Of a DNA stretch of 64,000 nucleotides, positions 1-10,528 are shown piece after piece. Every line of letters starts with the position of its first letter. The first letter of the stretch is position 1. This DNA is from Triplophysa rosa. Its lineage: Eukaryota > Chordata > Actinopteri > Cypriniformes > Nemacheilidae. The notes under the pieces are model-generated. The model was not told the origin of the DNA. It was given only the letters and a program-made list of their open reading frames with translations, and did no database searches. Made by a program: the position numbers and the translations under genes. The stretch is from the NCBI RefSeq assembly GCF_024868665.1, contig NC_079890.1:34077298-34141297 (forward strand), in the 5' to 3' direction.

Positions 1-261
1 AGACTGGGAGACAGACAGGACAAGGCAAAACAAAGAAAACAAAATCAAGGGCAGACAAGACACAATAACAACAGGACTAGGGTGGGACATCAAAAATAAC
101 AAACAAGGGAGGGGGGGGGTGGGGCCAAACAAGGGCCCATAGGGGGCAGTCCATGGGGGTGGGGAGAAGTCCCAGTCCCCGGCTGCGCTCGAGGGTGCGG
201 AGTCCTGGGGGACTTAGGGGGAGTCCTGGGGGGGACAGTCTTTGGCCCTGGGAGTTTCCCA

Positions 262-575
262 GGGGTCGGCTTGGCCGGCTGGACAGGGCTTGACGCCGGC
301 TGGAAGGCCGGCTGGACAGGGCTTGACGCCGGCTGGAAGGCCGGCTGGACCACCGGCTGGGACGCCGGCTGGACCACCGGACTGGACGCCGGCTGGACCA
401 CCGGACCGGACGCCTGCTGGACCACCGGACGCCGGCTGGACCACCGGACTGGACACCGACTGCACCGGACTGGACACAGGGCTGGACACAAGACTGGACA
501 TCGGGCTGGACACAAGACTGGACATTGGGCTGGACGCCGGCTGCACCGGACTGGACGCCGGCTGCACCGGACTGG
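262..575. repeat. GC-rich minisatellite in the LTR element
   Basis: Tandem units of 33, 24 and about 18 bp share the core CCGGCTGGACCACCGGACTG. The unit drifts from a GACGCCGGCTGG type at the left to a GACACAAGACTGGACATCGG type at the right. Long ORFs stay open on both strands because most unit lengths are multiples of 3. Confidence 0.85.
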
Positions 576-725
576 ATGCAGGAATGGAGATCGAACTGGC
601 CCAACCTCGCGCTGCTCACCGTTGCCTCTTTCTCTTGAGTCTGGCCACCCGCCCAGTTGCAAGTAGAAGGCAAACGGTACGGTTGGCTCCGGGTTGGAGT
701 CCTCCGAGGATGACGCCCAGGACTC

Positions 726-1187
726 TCACCTTCCCCGCTTCCCACCGAGGCTGACTGGTGGTAGGGAGGCTGCAGGAGGTGAGGATGATGGCGTGGAGTT
801 CCCCAAGGTGAGAGTACCCACCACACAGTCCTCCGGGATGGATGCCAGACCGGGACGAGAGGAGATTGGATGATTGCTGGGAGAGGAGTCTTTGCCACAC
901 TCCTCTCGAAGCTGCAACCGTTCCACTAACTGTGGGAACGGCTGGTAAACCAACTCCTCCTGCTCCGGAAAAGATGGTGGGTCGTCCATCCCGGCCCTGA
1001 GGTAGGCACTCACCAATACCTCGGGGAATGATGCCTTCCTGGCCTCGACCTCCCGAGCAAAGTCCAGTAACGGCCGATGGCACTGGGCCGGGAACGGGCC
1101 ACCTCCGGCATGTGACTGGGAGGCTAATGCCTCCCACCATACCAGGTTGCCGGTACACGGCCACCGGCTGGTCGGGAGCCTGTCCAT
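726..1187 (-). CDS. Gag-position reading frame of the LTR element (unrecognised)
   Basis: A 153-residue minus-strand frame begins about 40 bases inside the LTR end. It contains a charged stretch (LLDFAREVEARKASFPEVLV) and then PFPQLVERLQLREECGKD, followed by Pro/Ser-rich low-complexity sequence. Position and composition resemble the short Gag-like ORFs of non-autonomous fish LTR elements, but I see no zinc knuckle and recognise no family. It is probably a decayed or partial coding region; other frames continue across the minisatellite to about 90. Gag identity is inferred from position only. Confidence 0.3.
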   Translation of the reverse strand: MDRLPTSRWPCTGNLVWWEALASQSHAGGGPFPAQCHRPLLDFAREVEARKASFPEVLVSAYLRAGMDDPPSFPEQEELVYQPFPQLVERLQLREECGKDSSPSNHPISSRPGLASIPEDCVVGTLTLGNSTPSSSPPAASLPPVSLGGKRGR

Positions 1188-1225
1188 GGGCTGCCTGCTG
1201 GGTTCAGTTGCTGGCTCGTGTATTC

Positions 1226-1495
1226 TGTCACGACTGTGGCAGAAGAACCCAAGCGCAGGCAGGCGGCAGTGAAGGGGTTAACAACAGACTTTATTATACA
1301 AAAAAAACACAAAACAAAAACCCACGAGGGGGTGTAAACAAGACAAGTTAATAATAAGGGTAAACAGGGACGAAAACTAACTAAACACTAAACTAGAAAC
1401 AATACTTGACATAAACTAAACTCAAACACTTACTAAGACTGGACTGGGTTCTCAAAACAGGATCACAGGAACACTGACAGGCACGATACACATAC
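1226..1495 (-). mobile_element. LTR fragment (U5/R side), left of the palindrome
   Basis: The minus strand reads a polyadenylation-like AATAAAG in the complement of 1288-1297 and ends in GTCGTGACA at 1226. Bases 1258-1495 match 5621-5861 in the same orientation with few changes. The LTR match stops abruptly at 1495, where the large inverted repeat begins, so this copy lacks its U3 part. Confidence 0.7.
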
Positions 1496-1620
1496 ACAGG
1501 CTTTGAGGACATCACAGAACCCAAGTGATGGATTGACAAGAAGGTCTTCAAGTCAAAAGTTTAGTAAAGTTGGCTGTGGAGTACAAAGAGAAAGATTGAT
1601 TACAATAATCAATGCGAGAC

Positions 1621-1830
1621 TTTAAGGGATAGTTTACCCAAAAACAAAACTTCTGGCAACATTTATTTACCCTCACGTCAAGAAGATATTTTGAGAAATG
1701 TCTCTGTGGTTTTGTGTCCATACAATGGAGGTCAATGGGGGTCAATCATGTTTGTTTACCAATAATCTTAAAAAGATCATATTCTGAAGAATGAAAAGAT
1801 TAAAGGATTATTAGGGTGAACTATCCTTTT
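1621..1830. repeat. Cyprinid MITE (GGGATAGTTCACCC family), copy 1
   Basis: Starts TTAAGGGATAGTTTACCC and ends GGGTGAACTATCC. Between the ends are the family's internal landmarks AAGATATTTTGA and TGTCCATACAATGGAG. The mirrored copy is 8614-8823. Confidence 0.8.
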
Positions 1831-2200
1831 CTGTGGTTTACTAGATTAATAAACACGCCCCAGTAAGGGCACAACATTTCATGTGCTAGTTCCAAATGTC
1901 CCGAATGTTTCAGTGTTTATGATGGGAGTTAAATTTAGCACCACAATGGAGGAAGTATTTGATTCATGTCCCCTTTGAATGGACACAGAACATTAGTTCT
2001 TTAGAACAAGATGTATTCACAGTCATGTACTACATGGTTGCATGGATACTGATGAAGATACCAAATAAAATTATCTAACAAGAATTATCTAACAAAAACT
2101 AAAACTGTAAAGATTTACATTTGATGAAATACAGTAATGTACTGAAATTAAGTATGACTAATTTATTTAATGCTACTCTCATGTGAGCTAACAAATATAC

Positions 2201-2610
2201 GAGGGATTGTTCACCCAAAAATGAAAATTCTGTCATGAATTACTCACCCTCAAATTGTTCCAATCCTGTAAAAATATCTTGGTTCTGTTGAACACAAAGA
2301 AAGATATTTGGAAGAATGTTAGCAACTGGGATTTTTGGGGCACCATTGCCTACCATGGTTGTAAAAATGTGCCCCAGAACTGTTTGTTTTCCAACATTTT
2401 TGGAAATATTTTCTTTTGTGTTCAACAGAACAACAAAAAAGTATACAATAATTCTTTCTGCTATGGTAGTCAGTGATGTCCCGGAAACCTCAGTTGCTAG
2501 CATTCTTCCAAATATCTTTAGTTGTGTTCAACCAAACTAAGACATTTATGCTGCTTTGGAAAAACTTGAGGGTGAGTAAATCATGACAGAATTTTCCATT
2601 TTTGGATGAG
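2201..2610. repeat. Cyprinid MITE, long copy 2
   Basis: Begins GGGATTGTTCACCCAAAAAT and ends with GTGAGTAAATCATGACAGAA then TTTTTGGATGAG. The middle contains inverted copies of GTTGAACACAAAGAAAGATA, so the copy looks like a dimer or rearranged form. The mirrored copy is 7834-8243. Confidence 0.75.
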
Positions 2611-3990
2611 TTTTTTTGGCCTCTGGCTGCAAACTTTGTACTTGAAACACCCTCACACACAGTGTTACCAAAATAACAGTCTTGGCAAACTACTCTTTGA
2701 CTGGCTGACAGGAGTTTGCACGAAATGGGCAACTAAACATGTTTTGACTGAATCTTGACAGACACGTGTTTGTGTGTAGAGATGGTATTCAGTAGCACAA
2801 AGCTCTTTTATTCAAAGCAACAGTGCAGTCAAATGAAAATTCTCGCTCGTGTCATTCCAGCCCTGTATGCTGTATTTTTTGTGTGAAACAAAATAGCTTT
2901 TTCTGGTCACCATGAACTGTCATGACAAGAGCTGAGTACCAATTTTTAAAAATGTACACATCAATAAATAAACTGTTTCTTTAATCTAACAAAGAACACA
3001 TTTGCCTGGACCCACACACTCAAATATTGTTTTGCATGTGAAACACCTGACATCATCAAAGCCAAAAATAATGTTAACCAATAGCCAAACAGTAGAAACT
3101 GCTAAAAAGTAATTCAGCCTTTATTAAATCCCAGCAGATAATGCAGTCATTTAAAGAAGCATTAGCATTAAGGCACGTCGAGAGTCTCTCAAGGGTGAAC
3201 TTGACTTTAAAAGCTTCTTCAAAGTGAGAGCCGGGGGCTTCATCAGGGGAGCTGTGCTCCACAATTGACTGTGAAGTATAATGCAATGTTTATATCATTT
3301 AAAGTTGACTTTAACCACAAGTGTCAATTTGTTCTTTTGTTATTATAACCTTGTCTATTGTTACGATGAGGTCTTTTCAGTATGAGACTGCGACACTATC
3401 AGGCAGCCCTTAGAGGATCCGTAGAAGGTGCGGTCAGTCAATGAAGGTCATGAGAAGATGCACTGACATTAGATCCAGTGTGTGGAAAAAAGTGCTAAAG
3501 GTGAACTATTGAAAGAGATAGCTTTTCTATGCATAATATAGATCTCTGAATCTGACTATTCTGTTTATTAGTCAAATATGTCTTACTACTTAATGTGTCT
3601 GAAAATTAATTTCAAGACTCTGATTGATTTCCTTCACTGGTTGCACACTAGGCTCATCATTTACAAAATCGCATAGTGGTTAGCCACATGATTGTTAGCT
3701 CGGTGAGGACTCAGGAAGATGTTAGTCTGTATAATTGCACATTAGCATTTATTGCAGAGGAAAATGAAATATTAAACAGCTGCACTGGAATACAAATCTA
3801 CAAACAATTCAGCCCCAGGGATCTCCGTGTGCAAAGCAGAACAGGCCTGAGTGAAATTAACCACATTAATCTCATATACTGCCCACAAACTCAACTAGAA
3901 TCTTAAAAGGCCATCACAGATGTTGTATTTTAGATGCTGGTCGTCAGCATGATAATCTTCTGGGTTGGTGATCAAACTCGTTTTTATAGC

Positions 3991-4130
3991 TTAAAGGGAT
4001 AGTTCACCGCAAAATAAAAAGCTGTCATCATTTAGGTTTCACCCTCTTGTCATTTTAAACCTGTATGGCTTTCTTCAAAAGAAGATATTTTAAAGAATGT
4101 TGGTAATGGAACAACGACGGTACACATTGA
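3991..4130. repeat. Cyprinid MITE, partial copy 3
   Basis: TTAAAGGGATAGTTCACCGC, followed by CTGTCATCATTTAGG and AAAGAAGATATTTTAAAGAA. It is truncated at the right, where a GCGTTTACATGCAC repeat begins. The mirrored copy is 6314-6453. Confidence 0.75.
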
Positions 4131-4227
4131 GTGCGTTTACATGCACAAAATAAACAGATATCTATCAAAAATCCGTTTATAAAAAAACCTGTTTTCAAGT
4201 GTTTACATGCATATTAATAAACCGGCT

Positions 4228-4506
4228 TGTCATGGCTCTGCTTCATTTAGTCATGTTTTTCTTGGTCCTGTAGCAGAGTCATGACAAAGCCTTTGGTTAT
4301 GTGTGGAGAGAAACATATTGTTGTCCTTTTGACAATAATATACGTTCTCTCCAGTGTCTCGTCATTGGCCCCGCTCCTCTCGTTTCCTTGTTATCTTTCC
4401 CTGAGTGTTTGATTACCCACACCGGCCCTGTGTCGTTATCCCTCGTCTGTGTTGCCTATATAATACCCTCATGTTTCATTGTCCTGTGCTCGTGTATTAC
4501 ATACGT
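4228..4506 (+). mobile_element. Inverted LTR fragment (U3 side) at the inner edge of the left arm
   Basis: Reads TGTCATGGCTCTGC (LTR 5' end) through a TATA-like CCTATATAATACCC near 4455 to CGTGTATTACATACG, stopping at the N at 4507. It is the U3/R part of the family seen at 1226-1495 and 5621-6216, in the opposite orientation. It is collinear across the point where the right copy carries an extra hairpin. Confidence 0.7.
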
Positions 4507-4507
4507 N
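4507..4507. other. Single ambiguous base (N) in the palindrome spacer
   Basis: The only N noticed in the window. It falls exactly where the inverted LTR fragment ends, so it may mark a short-read join or an unresolved base rather than biology. Confidence 0.95.
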
Positions 4508-4590
4508 GGCGTGCTCATTCATTCACCTTCGGTCTGAGGAGCCTAAAGCATCCTCCCCCGGCGGCCAGTGTTGTGGCATGAGGGACACAA

Positions 4591-4845
4591 CGTCTCGTTC
4601 CCTCCATCAAGGAACCGAGGTTACATCCGTAACCAAGACGTTCCCTTTCTGTCGGTGGCTTCCCTCTTATACCCGGACATCCGGGGAGGAGCCCGGCATG
4701 CAAATTTAATTCGCCAATTTTCATTGGCCTTTTCTAAATACTCAGAAGATGATAGGTTCTCAAGACAAACCCCATTCTGTCGGTTCGACACAGCGTCTCG
4801 TTCCCTCCATCAGGGAACCGAGGTTACATCCGTAACCAAGACGTT
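4591..4845. repeat. Pair of 52-bp direct repeats
   Basis: Bases 4591-4642 and 4794-4845 both run from CGTCTCGTTCCCTCCATCA to CCGTAACCAAGACGTT with one or two differences, about 150 bp apart. Each unit is partly self-complementary (GGTTAC/GTAACC, AACGTC/GACGTT). It resembles termini of a recurrent cyprinid DNA element; family not certain. Confidence 0.6.
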
Positions 4846-4866
4846 CTTTTTGGTGATGCTGGTTGG

Positions 4867-5057
4867 TTAAAGGGATAGTTCACCTCAAAATTAAAATTCT
4901 GTTAACATTTACTCAACCTCTTATCATTTCAAACCTGTATGACTTTCTGTCTTCTGCAGAAAACAAAAGAAGATATTTTAAAGAATGTCGGTAATCGAAC
5001 AACAGCGGTACCCATTCACTTCTATTGTATGGACAAAAAAACCAATGCAAGTCAAAG
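4867..5057. repeat. Cyprinid MITE, partial copy
   Basis: TTAAAGGGATAGTTCACCTC at the left, then TGACTTTCTGTCTTCTGCAG and AGAAGATATTTTAAAGAATG. The right end is lost against the next repeat. Confidence 0.75.
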
Positions 5058-5404
5058 AGTGCGTTTACATGCACAGTCTTTGAGGCCGTTTACACGAGAC
5101 CGTTTCCAACTAAAAACGGAAAACTTTTAATGCGTTTTGGCTGTTCATTTACACGAAAACGGCGTTTTGGGTGACTGAAAATGCAAACTTTCAAAAACGC
5201 AAAGGAAAAACTTTTCCGTTTTGTATCGTGTAAACATACTCTTACTCCGATTATGCTTAATAAGCTGATAACAAGTAAGGTCATGTAAATGCGTAAAACG
5301 TTTTTCTTTAATCGGGGAAAGCTCATAAACAGCGTAAGCAAAACCTACTCGGCAGAGGTAATTTTTTGCCCATTATTCTGATTTCGCGCTGCATGTAAAC
5401 GCCT
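5058..5404. repeat. TIR element with GCGTTTACATGCA ends
   Basis: Left end GTGCGTTTACATGCACAG and right end CTGCATGTAAACGCCTT are inverted copies. The interior is rich in AAAACG motifs. Short non-autonomous DNA element; no coding potential. Confidence 0.55.
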
Positions 5405-5620
5405 TGACCGGTTTTCTCTCAGTTTTGTTAATGTGCGCATGTGTGACAGCGCAATAGTAAAAGTCCCTAATGGAAGTCACAGTAAAATAACGCATAAAAG
5501 TCCGCTCTTGAATCATGCAGTTGATCATGTAGAAAAGGCTAAATGAAATCTACTGTTCTACGGACATGAGAAGAGATATACAAATACAGCTTCTGATCGA
5601 TTTCCCGCATCCTGCAGATG

Positions 5621-6216
5621 CAGGCAGCGGCAGTGAAGGGGTTAACAACAGATTTTATTATACAAAAAAAACACAAAACAAAAACCCACGAGGGGGTGTA
5701 AACACGACAAGATAATAATAGGGGTAAACAGGGACAAAAACTAACTAAACACTAAACTAGAAGCAATACTTGACATAAACTAAACTCAAACACTTACTAA
5801 GACTGGACTGGGTTCTCAAAACAGGATCACAGGAACACTGACAGGCACGATACACATACACGTGTATTACATACGAGCACAGGACAAAGAAACAAGAGGG
5901 TATATATAGGCAACACAGATGAGGGATAACGACACAAGGCAGGTGTGGGTAATCAAACACTCAGGGAAAGATTTGTTATCTTTCCCTGAGTGTTTGATTA
6001 CCCACACCTGCCCTGTGTCGTTATCCCTCGTCTGTGTTGCCTATATATACACGAGAGGAAACGAGAGGAGCGGGGCCAATGACGAGACACTGGAGAGAAC
6101 GTATATTATTGTCAAAAGGACAACAATATGTTTCTCTCCACACATAACCAAAGGCTTTGTCATGACTCTGCTACAGGACCAAGAAAAACATGACTAAATG
6201 AAGCAGAGCCATGACA
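5621..6216 (-). mobile_element. LTR copy next to the right palindrome arm
   Basis: On the minus strand it starts TGTCATGGCTCTGC (6216), has a TATA-like CTATATATACCC near 5898-5910 and an AATAAAATC-type signal near 5654. Its U5 end is truncated at 5621 relative to the copy at 1226. The U3 part (6057-6216) is shared with the palindrome arm. An extra inverted segment (5978-6049) interrupts it. Confidence 0.7.
5901..6049. repeat. 72-bp perfect-length hairpin inside the LTR
   Basis: Arms 5901-5972 and 5978-6049 are reverse complements with about two mismatches around a TTGTT loop. The other LTR copy (4388-4500) is collinear without this fold, so the second arm is an added inverted copy of the LTR's own sequence. 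Confidence 0.9.
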
Positions 6217-8948
6217 AGCCGGTTTATTAATATGCATGTAAACACTTGAAAACAGGTTTTTTTATAAACGGATTTTTGATAGATATCTGTTTATTTTGTG
6301 CATGTAAACGCACTCAATGTGTACCGTCGTTGTTCCATTACCAACATTCTTTAAAATATCTTCTTTTGAAGAAAGCCATACAGGTTTAAAATGACAAGAG
6401 GGTGAAACCTAAATGATGACAGCTTTTTATTTTGCGGTGAACTATCCCTTTAAGCTATAAAAACGAGTTTGATCACCAACCCAGAAGATTATCATGCTGA
6501 CGACCAGCATCTAAAATACAACATCTGTGATGGCCTTTTAAGATTCTAGTTGAGTTTGTGGGCAGTATATGAGATTAATGTGGTTAATTTCACTCAGGCC
6601 TGTTCTGCTTTGCACACGGAGATCCCTGGGGCTGAATTGTTTGTAGATTTGTATTCCAGTGCAGCTGTTTAATATTTCATTTTCCTCTGCAATAAATGCT
6701 AATGTGCAATTATACAGACTAACATCTTCCTGAGTCCTCACCGAGCTAACAATCATGTGGCTAACCACTATGCGATTTTGTAAATGATGAGCCTAGTGTG
6801 CAACCAGTGAAGGAAATCAATCAGAGTCTTGAAATTAATTTTCAGACACATTAAGTAGTAAGACATATTTGACTAATAAACAGAATAGTCAGATTCAGAG
6901 ATCTATATTATGCATAGAAAAGCGATCTCTTTCAATAGTTCACCTTTAGCACTTTTTTCCACACACTGGATCTAATGTCAGTGCATCTTCTCATGACCTT
7001 CATTGACTGACCGCACCTTCTACGGATCCTCTAAGGGCTGCCTGATAGTGTCGCAGTCTCATACTGAAAAGACCTCATCGTAACAATAGACAAGGTTATA
7101 ATAACAAAAGAACAAATTGACACTTGTGGTTAAAGTCAACTTTAAATGATATAAACATTGCATTATACTTCACAGTCAATTGTGGAGCACAGCTCCCCTG
7201 ATGAAGCCCCCGGCTCTCACTTTGAAGAAGCTTTTAAAGTCAAGTTCACCCTTGAGAGACTCTCGACGTGCCTTAATGCTAATGCTTCTTTAAATGACTG
7301 CATTATCTGCTGGGATTTAATAAAGGCTGAATTACTTTTTAGCAGTTTCTACTGTTTGGCTATTGGTTAACATTATTTTTGGCTTTGATGATGTCAGGTG
7401 TTTCACATGCAAAACAATATTTGAGTGTGTGGGTCCAGGCAAATGTGTTCTTTGTTAGATTAAAGAAACAGTTTATTTATTGATGTGTACATTTTTAAAA
7501 ATTGGTACTCAGCTCTTGTCATGACAGTTCATGGTGACCAGAAAAAGCTATTTTGTTTCACACAAAAAATACAGCATACAGGGCTGGAATGACACGAGCG
7601 AGAATTTTCATTTGACTGCACTGTTGCTTTGAATAAAAGAGCTTTGTGCTACTGAATACCATCTCTACACACAAACACGTGTCTGTCAAGATTCAGTCAA
7701 AACATGTTTAGTTGCCCATTTCGTGCAAACTCCTGTCAGCCAGTCAAAGAGTAGTTTGCCAAGACTGTTATTTTGGTAACACTGTGTGTGAGGGTGTTTC
7801 AAGTACAAAGTTTGCAGCCAGAGGCCAAAAAAACTCATCCAAAAATGGAAAATTCTGTCATGATTTACTCACCCTCAAGTTTTTCCAAAGCAGCATAAAT
7901 GTCTTAGTTTGGTTGAACACAACTAAAGATATTTGGAAGAATGCTAGCAACTGAGGTTTCCGGGACATCACTGACTACCATAGCAGAAAGAATTATTGTA
8001 TACTTTTTTGTTGTTCTGTTGAACACAAAAGAAAATATTTCCAAAAATGTTGGAAAACAAACAGTTCTGGGGCACATTTTTACAACCATGGTAGGCAATG
8101 GTGCCCCAAAAATCCCAGTTGCTAACATTCTTCCAAATATCTTTCTTTGTGTTCAACAGAACCAAGATATTTTTACAGGATTGGAACAATTTGAGGGTGA
8201 GTAATTCATGACAGAATTTTCATTTTTGGGTGAACAATCCCTCGTATATTTGTTAGCTCACATGAGAGTAGCATTAAATAAATTAGTCATACTTAATTTC
8301 AGTACATTACTGTATTTCATCAAATGTAAATCTTTACAGTTTTAGTTTTTGTTAGATAATTCTTGTTAGATAATTTTATTTGGTATCTTCATCAGTATCC
8401 ATGCAACCATGTAGTACATGACTGTGAATACATCTTGTTCTAAAGAACTAATGTTCTGTGTCCATTCAAAGGGGACATGAATCAAATACTTCCTCCATTG
8501 TGGTGCTAAATTTAACTCCCATCATAAACACTGAAACATTCGGGACATTTGGAACTAGCACATGAAATGTTGTGCCCTTACTGGGGCGTGTTTATTAATC
8601 TAGTAAACCACAGAAAAGGATAGTTCACCCTAATAATCCTTTAATCTTTTCATTCTTCAGAATATGATCTTTTTAAGATTATTGGTAAACAAACATGATT
8701 GACCCCCATTGACCTCCATTGTATGGACACAAAACCACAGAGACATTTCTCAAAATATCTTCTTGACGTGAGGGTAAATAAATGTTGCCAGAAGTTTTGT
8801 TTTTGGGTAAACTATCCCTTAAAGTCTCGCATTGATTATTGTAATCAATCTTTCTCTTTGTACTCCACAGCCAACTTTACTAAACTTTTGACTTGAAGAC
8901 CTTCTTGTCAATCCATCACTTGGGTTCTGTGATGTCCTCAAAGCCTGT
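6057..8948. repeat. Right arm of the 2.9-kb palindrome
   Basis: Reverse complement of 1496-4387 (coordinate sum 10444). It includes MITEs at 6314-6453, 7834-8243 and 8614-8823 and LTR sequence up to 6216. Outside 8948 the sequence runs on as ordinary flank, whereas the left arm's outer edge abuts an LTR, so this arm looks like the original and the left arm like the copy. Confidence 0.95.
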
Positions 8949-9334
8949 TCTGAAATATCATGAGCATTCTGGGTGGGAGGTGATACTGTTAGTGTCATAA
9001 ATACTCTGCAGAAGGTGAGCAGGATAAGATTATAATATGCAGCATGTAAACAAGCTCAGCCTTTTCTGGCTTCATTCTTTCTACGGGTAAACCAGAAGGA
9101 GCGTTGCAAATAAAAGCAATTACTTTCATTTCTAATGTGCACTGACAGCACCTGATAAGGGTTGAAAACAAAGAAACATTTTGCTTTATGTTTTGCTTAA
9201 GATTGATGGTTTTGTTTGCTGTGCTATGCACAGACAATATTTCAAGCAAAAACAGTCTAGTAAAATGAGAGTTCAGCATGTGAATGAAACCCGTACTGTC
9301 TTCATTCATGTGAATATTATGAGATGATTCATTT
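8949..9334. other. Unannotated AT-rich sequence
   Basis: No gene, TIR or tandem repeat seen. Confidence 0.6.
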
Positions 9335-9880
9335 ACTTTTACATTTAGTCATTTAGCAGACGCTTTTATCCAAAGCGACTTACAAGTTGGGATGGAAGCA
9401 ATTGGGTTAGCATTAGGAAAACATAAGTGCAATAAAACATGTCTCACAAAGCCTACTACAGTGTACAGAGATAATGTTTTGTTAATATAGAAAGAGTAGA
9501 AAAGAGATAGAAGTCAGAAATGATTGGTCAGGTGTTGACGGAAGAGATGTGTTTACAGCCGATTCTTAAAGATGGCCACAGAATCTGCTGATCTTGTAGC
9601 ACTTGGCAGATCATTCCACAAATGTGGAACCAATCCAGAGAAGGTTCGTGAGAGAGATTTTTTACCTTTTTGGGATGGCACCACAAGACGTCGTTCGTTT
9701 GCAGAGCATAAGGATCTGGCGGGTACATAAGTCTGCATTAGTGAGTGAAGATAGGGGGGTGCCAAACCAGTGGTGGTTTTGTAGGCCAGGATCAGAGTCT
9801 TGAATTTGATGCGAGCGACTATAGGGAGCCAATGTAACTTAGTGAAGAGAGGGGTGACGTGTGCTCTCTTCGGTTCAACC
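9335..9880 (-). mobile_element. L2-like LINE 3' fragment
   Basis: On the minus strand, decayed C-terminal LINE protein sequence is readable near 9553-9765 (APPYLHSL, VPSQKGKKSLSRTFS, LWNDLPSATRSADSVAIFKN). The fragment ends with the fish LINE tail motif GCTTTGGATAAAAGCGTCTG then CTAAATGACTAAATG at 9335-9385. It is 5'-truncated and non-functional. Confidence 0.7.
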
Positions 9881-10528
9881 TTAATATTTTGTCTCCACTG
9901 TCTTTGAGAAACTTCCCAAAGTAAAATGCAAAGTGAAATTCATAAGCAGTTAATGTCAGCCACCTTTCTGTTCTGGAAACATGACTGCTTGTCAAGTACC
10001 CTGACCTCCAGACTGACCCTAACACATTTACCTGTCATGGAATGACGTTGACACCGCTCGGTGTGGGACAACGGTGACTGTGGTTTCGTAAAGCAGAGAG
10101 TGTTCCTCCTGAGTCAGTATCTTCTGGAAAAATAAACCTTATTCATAACCTCATAATCCTAAAATCAATAAAAAATTCGCTAAACCTAAAACCCAGCACT
10201 GTAAGTCCAGACACGTTTATTCAAAGTAATAACTTTCATTTGAAAGTCACTTTAAGGTGAATGTGCTGAAGATTTTTGAGTTCTTTCAAAAGCCAATCTG
10301 AATTTTTTTGCTCACTTAATGTAAAATGTCTTGTTTAGCCAAGAAATGTTTGTCAGATTAATAACACAATTTCTCTTCTACAAATTGCAATTAACAATAC
10401 GAGAAATTTCATAACATACTTTTTAACATAGACATTTTTTATATTAATGCATTTTTAACTATGTATCTGGGTGTAAACAAACTCAGGACTAACACTGTAT
10501 AATTAACCCTTAAATCTGATTGGTTACA
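9881..10528. other. Unannotated intergenic sequence
   Basis: AT-rich, with short ORFs only. Nothing recognised. Confidence 0.6.

Larger units (their letters stand above)
1..1225 (-). mobile_element. Internal region of an LTR retrotransposon (cut by window edge)
   Basis: The sequence lies just inside an LTR whose U5 end reads GTCGTGACA on the minus strand at 1226, so on the minus strand this is the 5' internal (gag-side) region. It holds a minus-strand reading frame (726-1187), a GC-rich minisatellite (262-575) and a polypurine-like G run near 108-127. No protease or reverse transcriptase motifs are visible, so the element looks non-autonomous or truncated. The rest lies outside the window. 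A similar layout is seen in the unrelated LTR element at 26409-30082. Confidence 0.55.
1496..4387. repeat. Left arm of a 2.9-kb near-perfect palindrome
   Basis: This segment is the reverse complement of 6057-8948. Every pair I checked, from 1496/8948 to 4371/6073, sums to 10444, so the arms align without indels. One substitution was seen (3520 A against C in the complement of 6924). The arm holds three MITE copies and, at its inner edge (4228-4387), the U3 end of an LTR. ORFs in it are mirrored in the other arm and resemble no protein I know. No gene was found. Confidence 0.95.

Noticed and set aside
77..1312. Long overlapping ORFs on both strands at the window start
   Set aside because: They follow the minisatellite, whose units are mostly multiples of 3, so open frames are expected. 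Only the minus-strand frame in gag position was kept, with low confidence.
3676..3906. ORFs repeated at 3676-3906 and 6538-6768 (and three other pairs) suggesting duplicated genes
   Set aside because: They are duplicated only because they lie in palindrome arms; none resembles a protein family.
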